A stretch of DNA of 62,290 bases from Streptomycetaceae bacterium (GTDB taxonomy: Bacteria > Actinomycetota > Actinomycetes > Streptomycetales > Streptomycetaceae): contig JAFAUH010000105.1 of assembly GCA_019243445.1 (NCBI GenBank), positions 1 to 62,290 on the forward strand. The letters run 5' to 3'. The position numbers and the translations under genes are program-made. Within the stretch, counting starts at the first letter, position 1. The number at the start of each line of letters is the position of its first letter. A model generated the notes under the pieces. That model had not been told where the DNA came from and made no database searches. It worked only from the letters and a program-made list of their open reading frames with translations. This document shows positions 45,262 through 55,749 of this stretch, piece by piece.

Positions 45262-45918
45262 TCATCTGCGGCCTCCTGCTTTGTGCTGGGGAGCAGAGGG
45301 GCGTTCGGAGCATGCGGGGGGAGCGGGGCGGGAATGCTGCCGCCCCGCTCCGTGGGCCCGCAGATCCAGCTCGATCCCGCCCCATTCCAGCCAATCGAGC
45401 AGGCCCGGCAGCTCCTCCGCGCTGTCCGCTGCCACCAGCAGCAATATCCGGTCGCCCATCCTCGCGACCGGCCCCGTCCTCCTCATGCGCCGCAGCACCG
45501 CAATCCCCGCGGCTGCCGGCACGTCCAGCACGTCGAAGCGCAGGCCGGTGCGCAGCCGCAGAGGCCGCCCGTCGGTCACGGCCCAGCCGAGCTCCCGCTC
45601 GTACCAACTCCACTGCGCCTGCTCGCGCGCGTCGCTCGTTTTTTCTTGGTTCGCTTCTCCGCTCGCTCCCAGGCTTCGCGGGTGGCCGTCGCGCTGGAAG
45701 CGCGCTCCTCGATCGGAGCCCTCGGCCGCCCACTGCGCCTGCTCGCGCGCGTCGCTCACAGGGCCTCGCTCACCATGCCCGCCATGTCCGGTGCAACTGC
45801 CGTGGGGCGTGGTGGTTCCGAAATGTTTCAGCGCGCTCTCTGATGTTGCGCTGGGTGATTGTATACGGGGAGCGCCCGATTGTTCGCTGGTAGCAGACAT
45901 TGGTGCCGTGAGCCGCAT
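45262..45918 (-). CDS. Hypothetical protein resembling Streptomyces SCO3374
   Basis: The conserved part (SWYERELGWAVTDGRPLRLRTG to LDLRAHGAG) resembles the small SCO3374-type proteins between lsr2 and clpC in streptomycetes. It has some likeness to the N-terminus of primase-polymerase proteins. The upstream 95 residues are unlike homologues as I remember them and contain a duplicated SDAREQAQW word. The start is unclear: ATGs at 45918 and 45900 lack good ribosome sites. The function is unknown. Confidence 0.5.
   Translation of the reverse strand: MRLTAPMSATSEQSGAPRIQSPSATSESALKHFGTTTPHGSCTGHGGHGERGPVSDAREQAQWAAEGSDRGARFQRDGHPRSLGASGEANQEKTSDAREQAQWSWYERELGWAVTDGRPLRLRTGLRFDVLDVPAAAGIAVLRRMRRTGPVARMGDRILLLVAADSAEELPGLLDWLEWGGIELDLRAHGAGRQHSRPAPPACSERPSAPQHKAGGRR
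45610..45757. repeat. 28-bp direct repeats 120 bp apart
   Basis: Identical 28-base copies lie at 45610-45637 and 45730-45757 inside the SCO3374-like gene. Each encodes SDAREQAQW on the minus strand. Confidence 0.85.
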
Positions 45919-45988
45919 GGATTGTCTGTGCGAATGGGTAAGAAAGACGTAGTGGCAGAGACGGCAAGGGGGTGTCCGCCGGGCAGGC

Positions 45989-46002
45989 GTTCGCCATGGG
46001 CG
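45989..46002 (+). promoter_or_regulatory. Candidate ClgR site upstream of clpC
   Basis: GTTCGC-N5-GCG matches the ClgR activator motif reported for Streptomyces clp/lon genes. It is about 200 bp upstream of clpC, and a TAGCAT -10 candidate lies at 46141-46146. Confidence 0.4.
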
Positions 46003-46207
46003 TACTGGGAATAGGTGGATCCGTCTGGCCTGCGGGAACATCGTCTCGCACCATCGGGTTGGAGCTGTTGTCGGCTGTGGGCGGCGGTAGGGCTCTCATT
46101 GATGTCGACAGTTGGAGTGAGCTGTCCCGCCCGCCGGGACTAGCATGCGGAAGGACAGCGAGGGGACCGTCCCCGATCTGCCTGACCGCTCTGAGGAGCG
46201 ATTAACG

Positions 46208-48724
<2,517 letters not shown>

Positions 48725-49053
48725 GCATAAGCATTCCCGCCCCGTTGACTGAATGCTGGGCGGCTGAACCAAGCTGAACCAAGAGGCCGGCCCCGGAACC
48801 ACGAAACGGTTCCGGGGCCGGCCTCTTGTCATGCCACGTTGACGGCAAGTTGCTTAAAATATTCTTATTCGCCATAAATTGGTACAAATACCGCTGGCGT
48901 AATTTTAATGACCGCTGGGGTTGGACTCGGCCGATCCGTCCTGATCGGCTGATTCGTCCTGGCATGGGAAACGGGCAAGGCGTCACAAAAAGGATCAAAT
49001 CGTGGTAATTTCTGAAGCTGCCGGGAAGGCTGATCGGTAACTATCAAGAAGCG
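48725..49053. other. Interval with clpC terminator and AT-rich tract
   Basis: After the terminator at 48781-48827 comes a tract (about 48845-48915) that is unusually AT-rich for this genome, then an inverted repeat GCCGATC/GATCGGC (48930-48949). No gene is supported. cseC converges from the other side. Confidence 0.6.
48781..48827 (+). terminator. Strong terminator after clpC
   Basis: A perfect 20-bp stem (48781-48800 with 48808-48827) has a 7-base loop. Confidence 0.9.
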
Positions 49054-50322
49054 CTAAGTGGGGTCTGCTGTCGGGGCATTGGCGTCGATTTCCGGGAGGT
49101 GCAGCTCCGCGACGGCGCCCCCGTCACCGTCCTTCGCGGTGGAGAACGACAGCTCCGCGCCCAGCACGTGCGCCTGGCCTGTGGCGATGGTCAGCCCCAA
49201 GCCGTGTCCCTGGCCCGAGCGGTCGCTGCTGCCGGTGCGGAAGCGGCTCGGGCCCTCGCGCAGCAGCTCGGGCGGGAAGCCCGGGCCGTGGTCACGCACC
49301 CGCAAGAGAGGGCCGTCGACCACCACTTCGACCGGCGGTTTGCCGTGCCGTCCCGCATTGGCCAGCAGATTGCCGAGGATCCGCTCAAGGCGGCGCGGAT
49401 CGGTCTGCACCCACGCGTCCCGTACGACGTCGACTGTTGCGTCCGGGGCCAACCTCTGCACCCTGCGCCGGACGAACTCCGCCAGTGCGACCTCCTGCAA
49501 CTCGGCGCGTTCCTCGGCGCCGTCGAGACGTGCCACCTCCAGCACGTCCTCGACGAGTGTGCGCAGCGCTTGCACCCTGTCCCGTACCAGCTCCGAGGGG
49601 CGACCGGGCGGCAGCAGTTCGGCGGCGGTGACCAGGCCCGTCACCGGGGTGCGTAGCTCGTGGGCGATGTCGGCGGTGACGCGCCGCTCGGCCTCCAGGC
49701 GTTCTTGGAGCGCGTCGGCCATCGCGTCCACCGCCCGCGCCAGTTCGTCGGTCTCGTCGCGGACCCGGCGCCCGATCGCGTCGCGTACGCGTACCTGGGT
49801 GTCGCCGTCGGCGACTTCACGGGCGGCGATCGCGGCCTTGCGGAGTCTGCGGGAGAGCTGGCTGCCGATCAGCACGCCGAGGGCGGATCCGGCGAGGACG
49901 ACGACCACTGAGCCCGTGATGAGCACTCCGTCGAGGTCGTCAAGGACGGCTGTACGGTCGCTGAAGCGGCTGTTGATCGACAAGATGGTGTTGTCGGGGA
50001 GCGGAGTCTCCGCCCAGATGATCGGCTCTCCGGCGGTCTGTTGGATGTATGTGGCGCGCAGGCCGCCCCGCGCGGCTTCCTTCAGACCGGTTGGCAGCTT
50101 GGGGTTGTTGAGCCGGGCGGTGATCGTCAGCCGGTGAGTGGACTCGTAGATCTTTGCCGCGAGCTGCACTCGGGTGTCCTCGACCTCGCGCGCGCTGCCC
50201 AGCATGGAGATCTTCGCCGCATTGTGCACGACGACGGAGAGCGCGAGTGCGACCAGCGCGGAGACCACGGCGATCGCCGCCGTGAGTTTCCAACGCAGGC
50301 CGGGACGGCGTAGTAGTGTCAC
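49054..50322 (-). CDS. cseC: Envelope-stress sensor histidine kinase CseC
   Basis: This 422-residue kinase has two membrane helices (LTAAIAVVSALVALALSVVV; VLITGSVVVVLAGSALGVLI) flanking an extracellular sensor of about 120 residues. HAMP, the H-box VTADIAHELRTPVTGL and an ATPase domain (LLANAGRHG; DHGPGF; GHGLGLTIA) follow. In Streptomyces CseC senses cell-wall damage and phosphorylates CseB to activate sigE. GTG 50322 lies 5 bp after the cseB stop. Confidence 0.93.
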   Translation of the reverse strand: MTLLRRPGLRWKLTAAIAVVSALVALALSVVVHNAAKISMLGSAREVEDTRVQLAAKIYESTHRLTITARLNNPKLPTGLKEAARGGLRATYIQQTAGEPIIWAETPLPDNTILSINSRFSDRTAVLDDLDGVLITGSVVVVLAGSALGVLIGSQLSRRLRKAAIAAREVADGDTQVRVRDAIGRRVRDETDELARAVDAMADALQERLEAERRVTADIAHELRTPVTGLVTAAELLPPGRPSELVRDRVQALRTLVEDVLEVARLDGAEERAELQEVALAEFVRRRVQRLAPDATVDVVRDAWVQTDPRRLERILGNLLANAGRHGKPPVEVVVDGPLLRVRDHGPGFPPELLREGPSRFRTGSSDRSGQGHGLGLTIATGQAHVLGAELSFSTAKDGDGGAVAELHLPEIDANAPTADPT

Positions 50323-50327
50323 GTCCG

Positions 50328-51086
50328 TCAGGCCTTCAGCTTGTAACCGAAGCCGCGGACGGTCTCTATACGGTCCTGACCGATCTTGGTGCGCAGTCGC
50401 TGGACGTGGACGTCGACGACGCGCGTGTCGCCGCCCCACTCGTAGTCCCAGACGCTGGCCAGCAGCCGGTCGCGGGTGAGCACGGGGCCGGGGGCGGTGG
50501 AGAATTCGAGCAGCAGCCGCATCTCGGTCGGGGTGAGGGAGATCACCTCGCCGGCGCGGCGCACCTCCATGCCATCGGTGTCGATCTCCAGGTCACCGAA
50601 GCGCAGGGTGCTGCTGGACAGCGAGCCGTTGGCGACTTTGCTACAGGCATGGGATGACGGCTGGTCCGTGGCGGCTCCGGTTCTGGCTCCGGCGCCCGAG
50701 GCGCCGCCGGAGGCGTGGGTGAAGCGGCGCAGCACGGCACGGATGCGGGCGACGAGCACGGCGGCGTCGAAGGGCTTTGTGACGTAGTCGTCGGCGCCCG
50801 CCTCCAAGCCGAGGACGACGTCAATGGAGTCTGCGCGTGCCGACAGCATGATCACGGGGATGGTGGACTCGTCACGGATACGGCGGCACAGGCTCACACC
50901 GTCTAGCCCGGGCACCATGACATCGAGCAGGGCGATGTCGGCCTGCCGGGCCCGGAAGGAGTCGAGGCCGGCAATCCCGTCCGGGACCGCGGTCACCTCG
51001 AAGCCGTCGCGCTCGAGGGCGAGCGTCGTCGCTTCGCGGATGACGTCGTCGTCCTCGACGAAAAGGACATGCGTCGTGTCAGCCAT
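50328..51086 (-). CDS. cseB: Envelope-stress response regulator CseB
   Basis: This 252-residue OmpR-family regulator has a receiver domain (FVEDDDVIREA; phospho-acceptor in IALLDVMVPGLDG) and a C-terminal winged helix (SLTPTEMRLLLEFS; DTRVVDVHVQRLRTKIG). The linker of about 37 residues is unusually long and Ser/Gly/Ala-rich. CseB activates the sigE promoter. Its ATG overlaps the cseA stop by 8 bases. Confidence 0.94.
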   Translation of the reverse strand: MADTTHVLFVEDDDVIREATTLALERDGFEVTAVPDGIAGLDSFRARQADIALLDVMVPGLDGVSLCRRIRDESTIPVIMLSARADSIDVVLGLEAGADDYVTKPFDAAVLVARIRAVLRRFTHASGGASGAGARTGAATDQPSSHACSKVANGSLSSSTLRFGDLEIDTDGMEVRRAGEVISLTPTEMRLLLEFSTAPGPVLTRDRLLASVWDYEWGGDTRVVDVHVQRLRTKIGQDRIETVRGFGYKLKA

Positions 51087-51696
51087 AGGCCTTTGTTCCG
51101 TAGTCGGTGTGTGTGCGTGAGGTCTCCATGAAACGGGTGCCGACCCAGTGGTACATGATCACGTCTTCACCGGAAGGGCAGCACACTGGGTCCTCGGGCG
51201 CGTACACCTGCCGCGTCAGCCGCAGGTCACCGTTGTTCACATCGAGGTAGACCGGGGGTTGCTCGTCTGCGAACACGTCGATGTACCGGCCATTCTCCAT
51301 ACGATAGACGTAACTGCCGAGGCCGACCCCGTCTGAGCAGGTCGATACATTTATCACCACATCGGGTGCTGTGTCTTTCGTTACGTCACTGTACGAGGTG
51401 TCGACGGGGTATTCATGGTCGTCGCACGGCTTGAGATCGGATCTGATTTCGCTGCCGATTTTCGGGTCATGGATGAGCAGCTGGATCGGGTCCACTGTGT
51501 CCGTTGGCTCCCGGCTCGGGCTCGGAGGCGGGCTTGCCACCGACACGGGCGCGGCCCCTTCGACACGCACGCCGCTGCTCTCCGCGCACCCGCTCAGCGT
51601 CATCAGCGTCATCAGCGTCATCAGCGGTATGAGAGCGGTGGTGGCCAGCGCGGGCCCTCTCGTTCTTCTCAAGGGGGCGAGGCCTATGCCGCACAC
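51079..51696 (-). CDS. cseA: Lipoprotein CseA
   Basis: CseA is a lipoprotein that dampens SigE induction in Streptomyces. It has 205 residues, with a signal region LIPLMTLMTLMTLSGC ending in the lipobox LSGC. A Ser/Pro-rich linker and a mature domain with a CCPSGED pair follow. GTG 51696 overlaps the sigE 3' end by 13 bases, and its stop overlaps cseB. The repeated MTL in the signal core comes from 9-bp tandem repeats in the DNA. Confidence 0.88.
   Translation of the reverse strand: MCGIGLAPLRRTRGPALATTALIPLMTLMTLMTLSGCAESSGVRVEGAAPVSVASPPPSPSREPTDTVDPIQLLIHDPKIGSEIRSDLKPCDDHEYPVDTSYSDVTKDTAPDVVINVSTCSDGVGLGSYVYRMENGRYIDVFADEQPPVYLDVNNGDLRLTRQVYAPEDPVCCPSGEDVIMYHWVGTRFMETSRTHTDYGTKAYG
51595..51621. 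repeat. 9-bp tandem repeat in the cseA signal sequence
   Basis: Three perfect CAGCGTCAT units, followed by a 5-base partial copy, encode MTLMTLMTL on the minus strand. Confidence 0.9.
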
Positions 51697-52274
51697 GCGC
51701 TCTCCTTGACGGACGCAGCCTTGCAAGGGCGAGGGAGAGGGCGAGGGCGCTGAGCCGGAATGGAGACCTTCGGCTGCTCGAGCTCCTCGCGCAGCCGGGC
51801 CAGCGCGCGGTGCAGTGTGCTTTTGACAGTTCCTGTGGACATGCCGAGCGCGCGAGCGGTCTCCTCGGTGCTCATCTGCTTCCAGTGCCGCAGCATCACG
51901 ACCTGGCGCTGTTTCGGCGCCAGCACGGCGAGCGCACCGAAGAGCATGGCACGGTCAGCGCGCTGCTCGGCGCCGTCGTCGATGCTGGAGTCGGGGAGGG
52001 TCTCAGTGGGGATCTCTTCCAGCTTGCGGGCGCGCCACCATTCGGTACGCGTATTGATCATGACGCGGCGCATATAGGCGTCGGCGAGCCCCTTGTCCGC
52101 TATCCGCTCCCAGCGAGGGAAAGTACGGCACAGAGCAGTCTGGAGCAGGTCCTGGGCCTCGTTCGGGTCCGGCACGAGACGCCGGGCGCTGCGCAGCAGG
52201 GAGTCCTGACGGGATCGCACATACTCCTCGAAATCCAGCGTTTGCCTGTTATCGATCGCCGTGCTTGCCGCCAT
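51684..52274 (-). CDS. sigE: ECF sigma factor SigE
   Basis: SigE is the cell-envelope stress sigma factor of the CseABC system. This 196-residue protein has region 2 (ARRLVPDPNEAQDLLQTAL; YMRRVMINTRTEWWRARKLEEIPTE) and region 4 (LAPKQRQVVMLRHWKQMSTEET; MSTGTVKSTLHRALARLREEL). The match to S. coelicolor SigE is close, including the CAA end. ATG 52274 has GGAGG upstream; ATG 52307 does not. It is first in the sigE-cseA-cseB-cseC operon. Confidence 0.94.
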   Translation of the reverse strand: MAASTAIDNRQTLDFEEYVRSRQDSLLRSARRLVPDPNEAQDLLQTALCRTFPRWERIADKGLADAYMRRVMINTRTEWWRARKLEEIPTETLPDSSIDDGAEQRADRAMLFGALAVLAPKQRQVVMLRHWKQMSTEETARALGMSTGTVKSTLHRALARLREELEQPKVSIPAQRPRPLPRPCKAASVKESACAA

Positions 52275-52416
52275 GGCCTGAGCCTCCAGATCCGTCCTGG
52301 GTTCCATCGGCTGGTCTGGCCGGGAACTCGGAACAAAGACTCTAGGGGCCTGCTGTTGCGGAAACCCCGACCGCGAGCCCACAAGCGGTTCACAGCGGTC
52401 CGTCGATTGTGTAACG

Positions 52417-52448
52417 ACAAGGTTGTGTAACGACAAGGTCTGTAGGGG
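52417..52448 (-). promoter_or_regulatory. Exact 16-bp tandem repeat, candidate sigE promoter
   Basis: Two perfect copies of CCTTGTCGTTACACAA (minus strand) lie about 143 bp before the sigE start. TTGTCG in the first copy and TACACA in the second are 17 bases apart, so the duplication itself creates a -35/-10 pair. Alternatively, the copies could be tandem CseB sites. Confidence 0.5.
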
Positions 52449-52455
52449 GCTGGGG

Positions 52456-53373
52456 CTACGGGAGCAGCGGTAGGCGCTCCGGCAGGCGGTAGACCCCGTC
52501 GGCCACCGGCTCGACGAGTCCATCGGCGACGAGGCCGTCGAGTGCGCGAGCCCGCTGTACGGGTTCGTCCCAGACCTGGTCCAGCACCTGGAGCGGGACG
52601 GGGGCAGTTGCTTCGCGCAGCACTGCGAGCAGCTTGCCGCGGACCTGGCGGTCGGTGCCCGCGTACGACTGGCTGCGGCGCGGCTGACCGTCGTGCTCGG
52701 GGAAGCCCGCGAGCCGCCAGGCGCACCGCTTTGCGATCGGGCAGCGGCTGCAGTCGGGGGTGCGGGCTGTACACACCAGCGCGCCGAGCTCCATGGTTGC
52801 GGCGGCCCAGCGGGCGGCGAGGGCCTCGTCGTCGGGCAGCAGGCGCTGGGCGAGGCGGCGTTCAGCCGCGCTGGTGGCGTTCGCCGGGTACTGCACGCCG
52901 GTGAGGGCGCGGGCGAGTACACGGCGGACGTTGGTGTCGAGAACGGCGTGCCGCTGCCCGTACGCGAAAGAGGCGACTGCGGCGGCGGTGTACTCGCCGA
53001 CGCCGGGCAGCGCCAGCAATGCGGCGTGATCGCGCGGGACTTCACCGTCATGGCGCTCGGTGATCGCCGCTGCCGCCCCGTGCAGACGCAGGGCGCGCCG
53101 CGGATAGCCGAGCCGTCCCCAGGCGCGGACCGCCTCGCCCGGTGGTTCGGCGGCGAGGTCGGCTGGGCGTGGCCAACGGGCCAGCCACTGCTCGTAGACC
53201 GGCAATACCCGGCTGACCGGGGTCTGCTGCAGCATGAACTCGCTGACCATCACGGACCACGCGCCTGCGTCGGGGCGGCGCCATGGCAGATCGCGGGCGT
53301 GCACCGCGAACCAGGCCGTGAGAGAACGGTGCAGAGCTGTCGTCTCGGCCGTCTTGGTCTGCTCGGTCTTCAT
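52456..53373 (-). CDS. mutY: A/G-specific adenine glycosylase
   Basis: MutY removes adenine mispaired with 8-oxoguanine. It has 305 residues with helix-hairpin-helix LPGVGEYTAAAV, catalytic Asp in AVLDTNVRRVLAR and the 4Fe-4S cluster cysteines CTARTPDCSRCPIAKRC. AAAGG precedes the ATG at 53373; upstream codons to 53475 are open but unlike the family. Its stop is 7 bp from the sigE repeat. Confidence 0.95.
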   Translation of the reverse strand: MKTEQTKTAETTALHRSLTAWFAVHARDLPWRRPDAGAWSVMVSEFMLQQTPVSRVLPVYEQWLARWPRPADLAAEPPGEAVRAWGRLGYPRRALRLHGAAAAITERHDGEVPRDHAALLALPGVGEYTAAAVASFAYGQRHAVLDTNVRRVLARALTGVQYPANATSAAERRLAQRLLPDDEALAARWAAATMELGALVCTARTPDCSRCPIAKRCAWRLAGFPEHDGQPRRSQSYAGTDRQVRGKLLAVLREATAPVPLQVLDQVWDEPVQRARALDGLVADGLVEPVADGVYRLPERLPLLP

Positions 53374-53474
53374 CGCGCCTTTGATCCTGTCACACGCCGA
53401 GGAAACGTATGAAGACCTGTAAAGAGGTGAGCCGTATGCGGCGGGTGGTGTCCGGGCATACCCTTGATCTCCCA

Positions 53475-53480
53475 TAGAGT
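53475..53480 (+). promoter_or_regulatory. -10 box TAGAGT, leaderless start
   Basis: TAGAGT is six bases before GTG 53487, and no ribosome site lies between them. Confidence 0.5.
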
Positions 53481-53486
53481 TTACGC

Positions 53487-54317
53487 GTGGGCAATGTGCG
53501 CAACCCGGTGGGCCCCCTACCCTCTTCGATCTACTGGCGGCGGCGGGCAGTTGTGCTGTGCTTGTGCGCGCTTTTGGTCGTGCTCGTCGTGTGGACGGTG
53601 ACCTCCATCGGCTCGGGGGGAAGTGCGCAGAACGAGGGTGCGCCGCATGGCGGTCGGTCGCCTCTTTCGTCGATCACACCGGGGCCTTCGGCCGGCCCGA
53701 CGGGGATCACGTCGGTGCCGGGCGGGCGTGACACGTCGGGTGGTTGGGGCAGTTCCGGGGGCTCGGGCCCGTCCAGTGGTGCCGCGACATCGGCTGCCGG
53801 TGCGGCGGGCGGGGGCGGCATCGGCGGTTCCCGCACCGGCATTTCGGGTGGAGACATGGGTGGTTCGGGGAACTCCAACCCGCCGCCGCTCCCGGATTCC
53901 TCGGACTTGCCTGACTGCTCCTCGCCGCAGGTGCAGTTGAAGGTGCGTAGCGTGCAGAGCTCCTACGACCCGGGTCAAAGGCCGGAGTTCGTGGTGACCG
54001 CGGTCAACTCGGGCGCCAGCGCATGCAAGGTGAACTTCGGGGCGACGGCGGCCGTCGTCTCCGTCATTGACTCCTCGGGCGCTCATGTGTGGTCCTCGGA
54101 CAACTGCCCGTCCAACGGGAACGCGTATTTGCTCCAAGTCCCGGCAAACGGTTCCGTTTCGTACACGCTGCAGTGGAACTTGCGCAAGAGCAGCCCGCAG
54201 TGCGCCGAGCTCTCCGGGATGGGCAACGCAGGCCCCGGCACATACGAGGTGAAGGTGTCCGAGAGCGGAATCGGCTCCAGCCGGGGATCATTCGTCCTGA
54301 ACCAGTACGGAAGCTGA
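53487..54317 (+). CDS. Membrane-anchored protein with extracellular beta domain
   Basis: This 276-residue protein has one N-terminal helix (AVVLCLCALLVVLVVWTV). A Gly/Ser/Pro-rich linker of about 90 residues leads to a C-terminal beta-sandwich-like domain (VQLKVRSVQSSYDPGQRPEFVVTAVNSG; GSVSYTLQWNLR) with three or four cysteines. It resembles exported proteins that streptomycetes carry next to disA. I do not know its function. Confidence 0.75.
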   Translation: MGNVRNPVGPLPSSIYWRRRAVVLCLCALLVVLVVWTVTSIGSGGSAQNEGAPHGGRSPLSSITPGPSAGPTGITSVPGGRDTSGGWGSSGGSGPSSGAATSAAGAAGGGGIGGSRTGISGGDMGGSGNSNPPPLPDSSDLPDCSSPQVQLKVRSVQSSYDPGQRPEFVVTAVNSGASACKVNFGATAAVVSVIDSSGAHVWSSDNCPSNGNAYLLQVPANGSVSYTLQWNLRKSSPQCAELSGMGNAGPGTYEVKVSESGIGSSRGSFVLNQYGS

Positions 54318-54363
54318 CGGAAGCTGACGGAGGCAAAGATGACGGAAGCTGACGGAAGCTGAG
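54306..54363. repeat. 10-bp GACGGAAGCT repeats
   Basis: Two copies, a spacer with a partial copy, and two more copies lie in the interval between converging genes, beginning at the stop of the beta-domain protein gene. Confidence 0.8.
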
Positions 54364-54382
54364 GTACCGAACGGCAGCAGCG

Positions 54383-55537
54383 TCACACGTAGCGTTCGAG
54401 GATCGAGGACTCGGCGAGTCGGGAGAGCCCCTCGCGGATCGAGCGGGCCCGCGCCTCGCCGACGCCGTCGACCCTCTGCAGATCGTCGACGCTCGCGGCG
54501 AGCAGCTTCTGCAGGCTTCCGAAGTGATCGACAAGCCGCTCGATGACGGCGTTCGGCAGCCGTGGGACCTTGGCGAGCAGCCGGAATCCGCGAGGGCTGA
54601 TAGCGGCGTCAAGCGATTCGGGGGAGCCGGTGTAACCCAACGCACGAGCCACTGTGGTCAGTTCGATCAGCTCGCTCTGCGGTAGGGAGTCGAGCTCCGT
54701 GAGCGCCTCGGCGACCGTACGCGGGCGCCTCCCGGTCAGCTCGGGAACGTAGTCACGGGCGACGAGTTCGCGTTCCGGGTCGACACCGGAGATCAACTCG
54801 TCGAGCTGCAGCGCGAGGAGACGGCCGTCGGTGCCCAACTCGACGACATATTCGGCGATCTCTGTGGCGATGCGACGCACCATCTCCAGGCGCTGTGCCA
54901 CTGCCGTGACATCTCTGACGGTGACCAAGTCCTCGATCTCCAGCGCGGAGAGCGTGCCGGCGACTTCGTCGAGTCGCAGTTTGTATCGTTCAAGTGTGGC
55001 GAGTGCCTGGTTGGCGCGCGAGAGGATTGTCGCCGAGTCCTCCAGCACCCGGCGCTGCCCGTCGACATAGAGGGCGATCACGCGCATCGACTGACTGACG
55101 GAGATGACAGGGAAACCGACCTGCTTACTGACCCGGTCCGCAGTGCGGTGGCGGGTGCCGGTCTCCTCGGTGGGGATGGTGGAGTCGGGGACGAGCTGTA
55201 CGCCAGCGCGCAGGATCTTGGTGATGTCCTTGTCAATGATGAGTGCGCCGTCGAGCTTGCACAGCTCGCGCAGCCGCGTCGCGGTGAATTCGACATCGAG
55301 AACAAACCCGCCGGTGCAGAGTGATTCAACTGTTTTATCCATGCCGAGCACGATCAGCCCGCCAGTGTTGCCGCGAACGATGCGCTCCAAGCCGTCACGG
55401 AGCGCGGTGCCGGGCGCAGCCGCGCTGAGCGCGGCCCGCATCATGCTCATGCCGTCGGCGCCGACACCGAACACCCCGCCGGGCCCACTGGACCTTCCGG
55501 GTCTTCCGGATGTGAGTACCCGGTCGTTGGCTGCCAC
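54383..55537 (-). CDS. disA: DNA integrity scanning diadenylate cyclase DisA
   Basis: DisA makes the messenger c-di-AMP and scans DNA for lesions. It has 384 residues. The DAC domain shows the KLDGALIID (DGA) and GTRHRTADR (RHR) motifs at about 94-140; a linker and a C-terminal helix-hairpin-helix ([15 protein letters not shown]) follow. The GTG start has GGAGGAG upstream. It is downstream of radA on the same strand; their products interact in Bacillus. Confidence 0.97.
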   Translation of the reverse strand: MAANDRVLTSGRPGRSSGPGGVFGVGADGMSMMRAALSAAAPGTALRDGLERIVRGNTGGLIVLGMDKTVESLCTGGFVLDVEFTATRLRELCKLDGALIIDKDITKILRAGVQLVPDSTIPTEETGTRHRTADRVSKQVGFPVISVSQSMRVIALYVDGQRRVLEDSATILSRANQALATLERYKLRLDEVAGTLSALEIEDLVTVRDVTAVAQRLEMVRRIATEIAEYVVELGTDGRLLALQLDELISGVDPERELVARDYVPELTGRRPRTVAEALTELDSLPQSELIELTTVARALGYTGSPESLDAAISPRGFRLLAKVPRLPNAVIERLVDHFGSLQKLLAASVDDLQRVDGVGEARARSIREGLSRLAESSILERYV

Positions 55538-55749
55538 TGCGCTCCTCCGGTCACATATCGGCTGTTCCAGGCCTGCCGTGACCGGAACGTCCTCTGTCCG
55601 CTCTCCGACACAGGTGGCCGCCCATACGACCCTCGTCCCCGCCGGCCCGGACGGGCGGGATCGGGCAAGTCTACCGACGCCCGCCGATTTCAGTCGGCTG
55701 ATGCCGCACTCCGCAGCTCCCCCGCAGCTACTCTGCAGTTATCCCTCCG

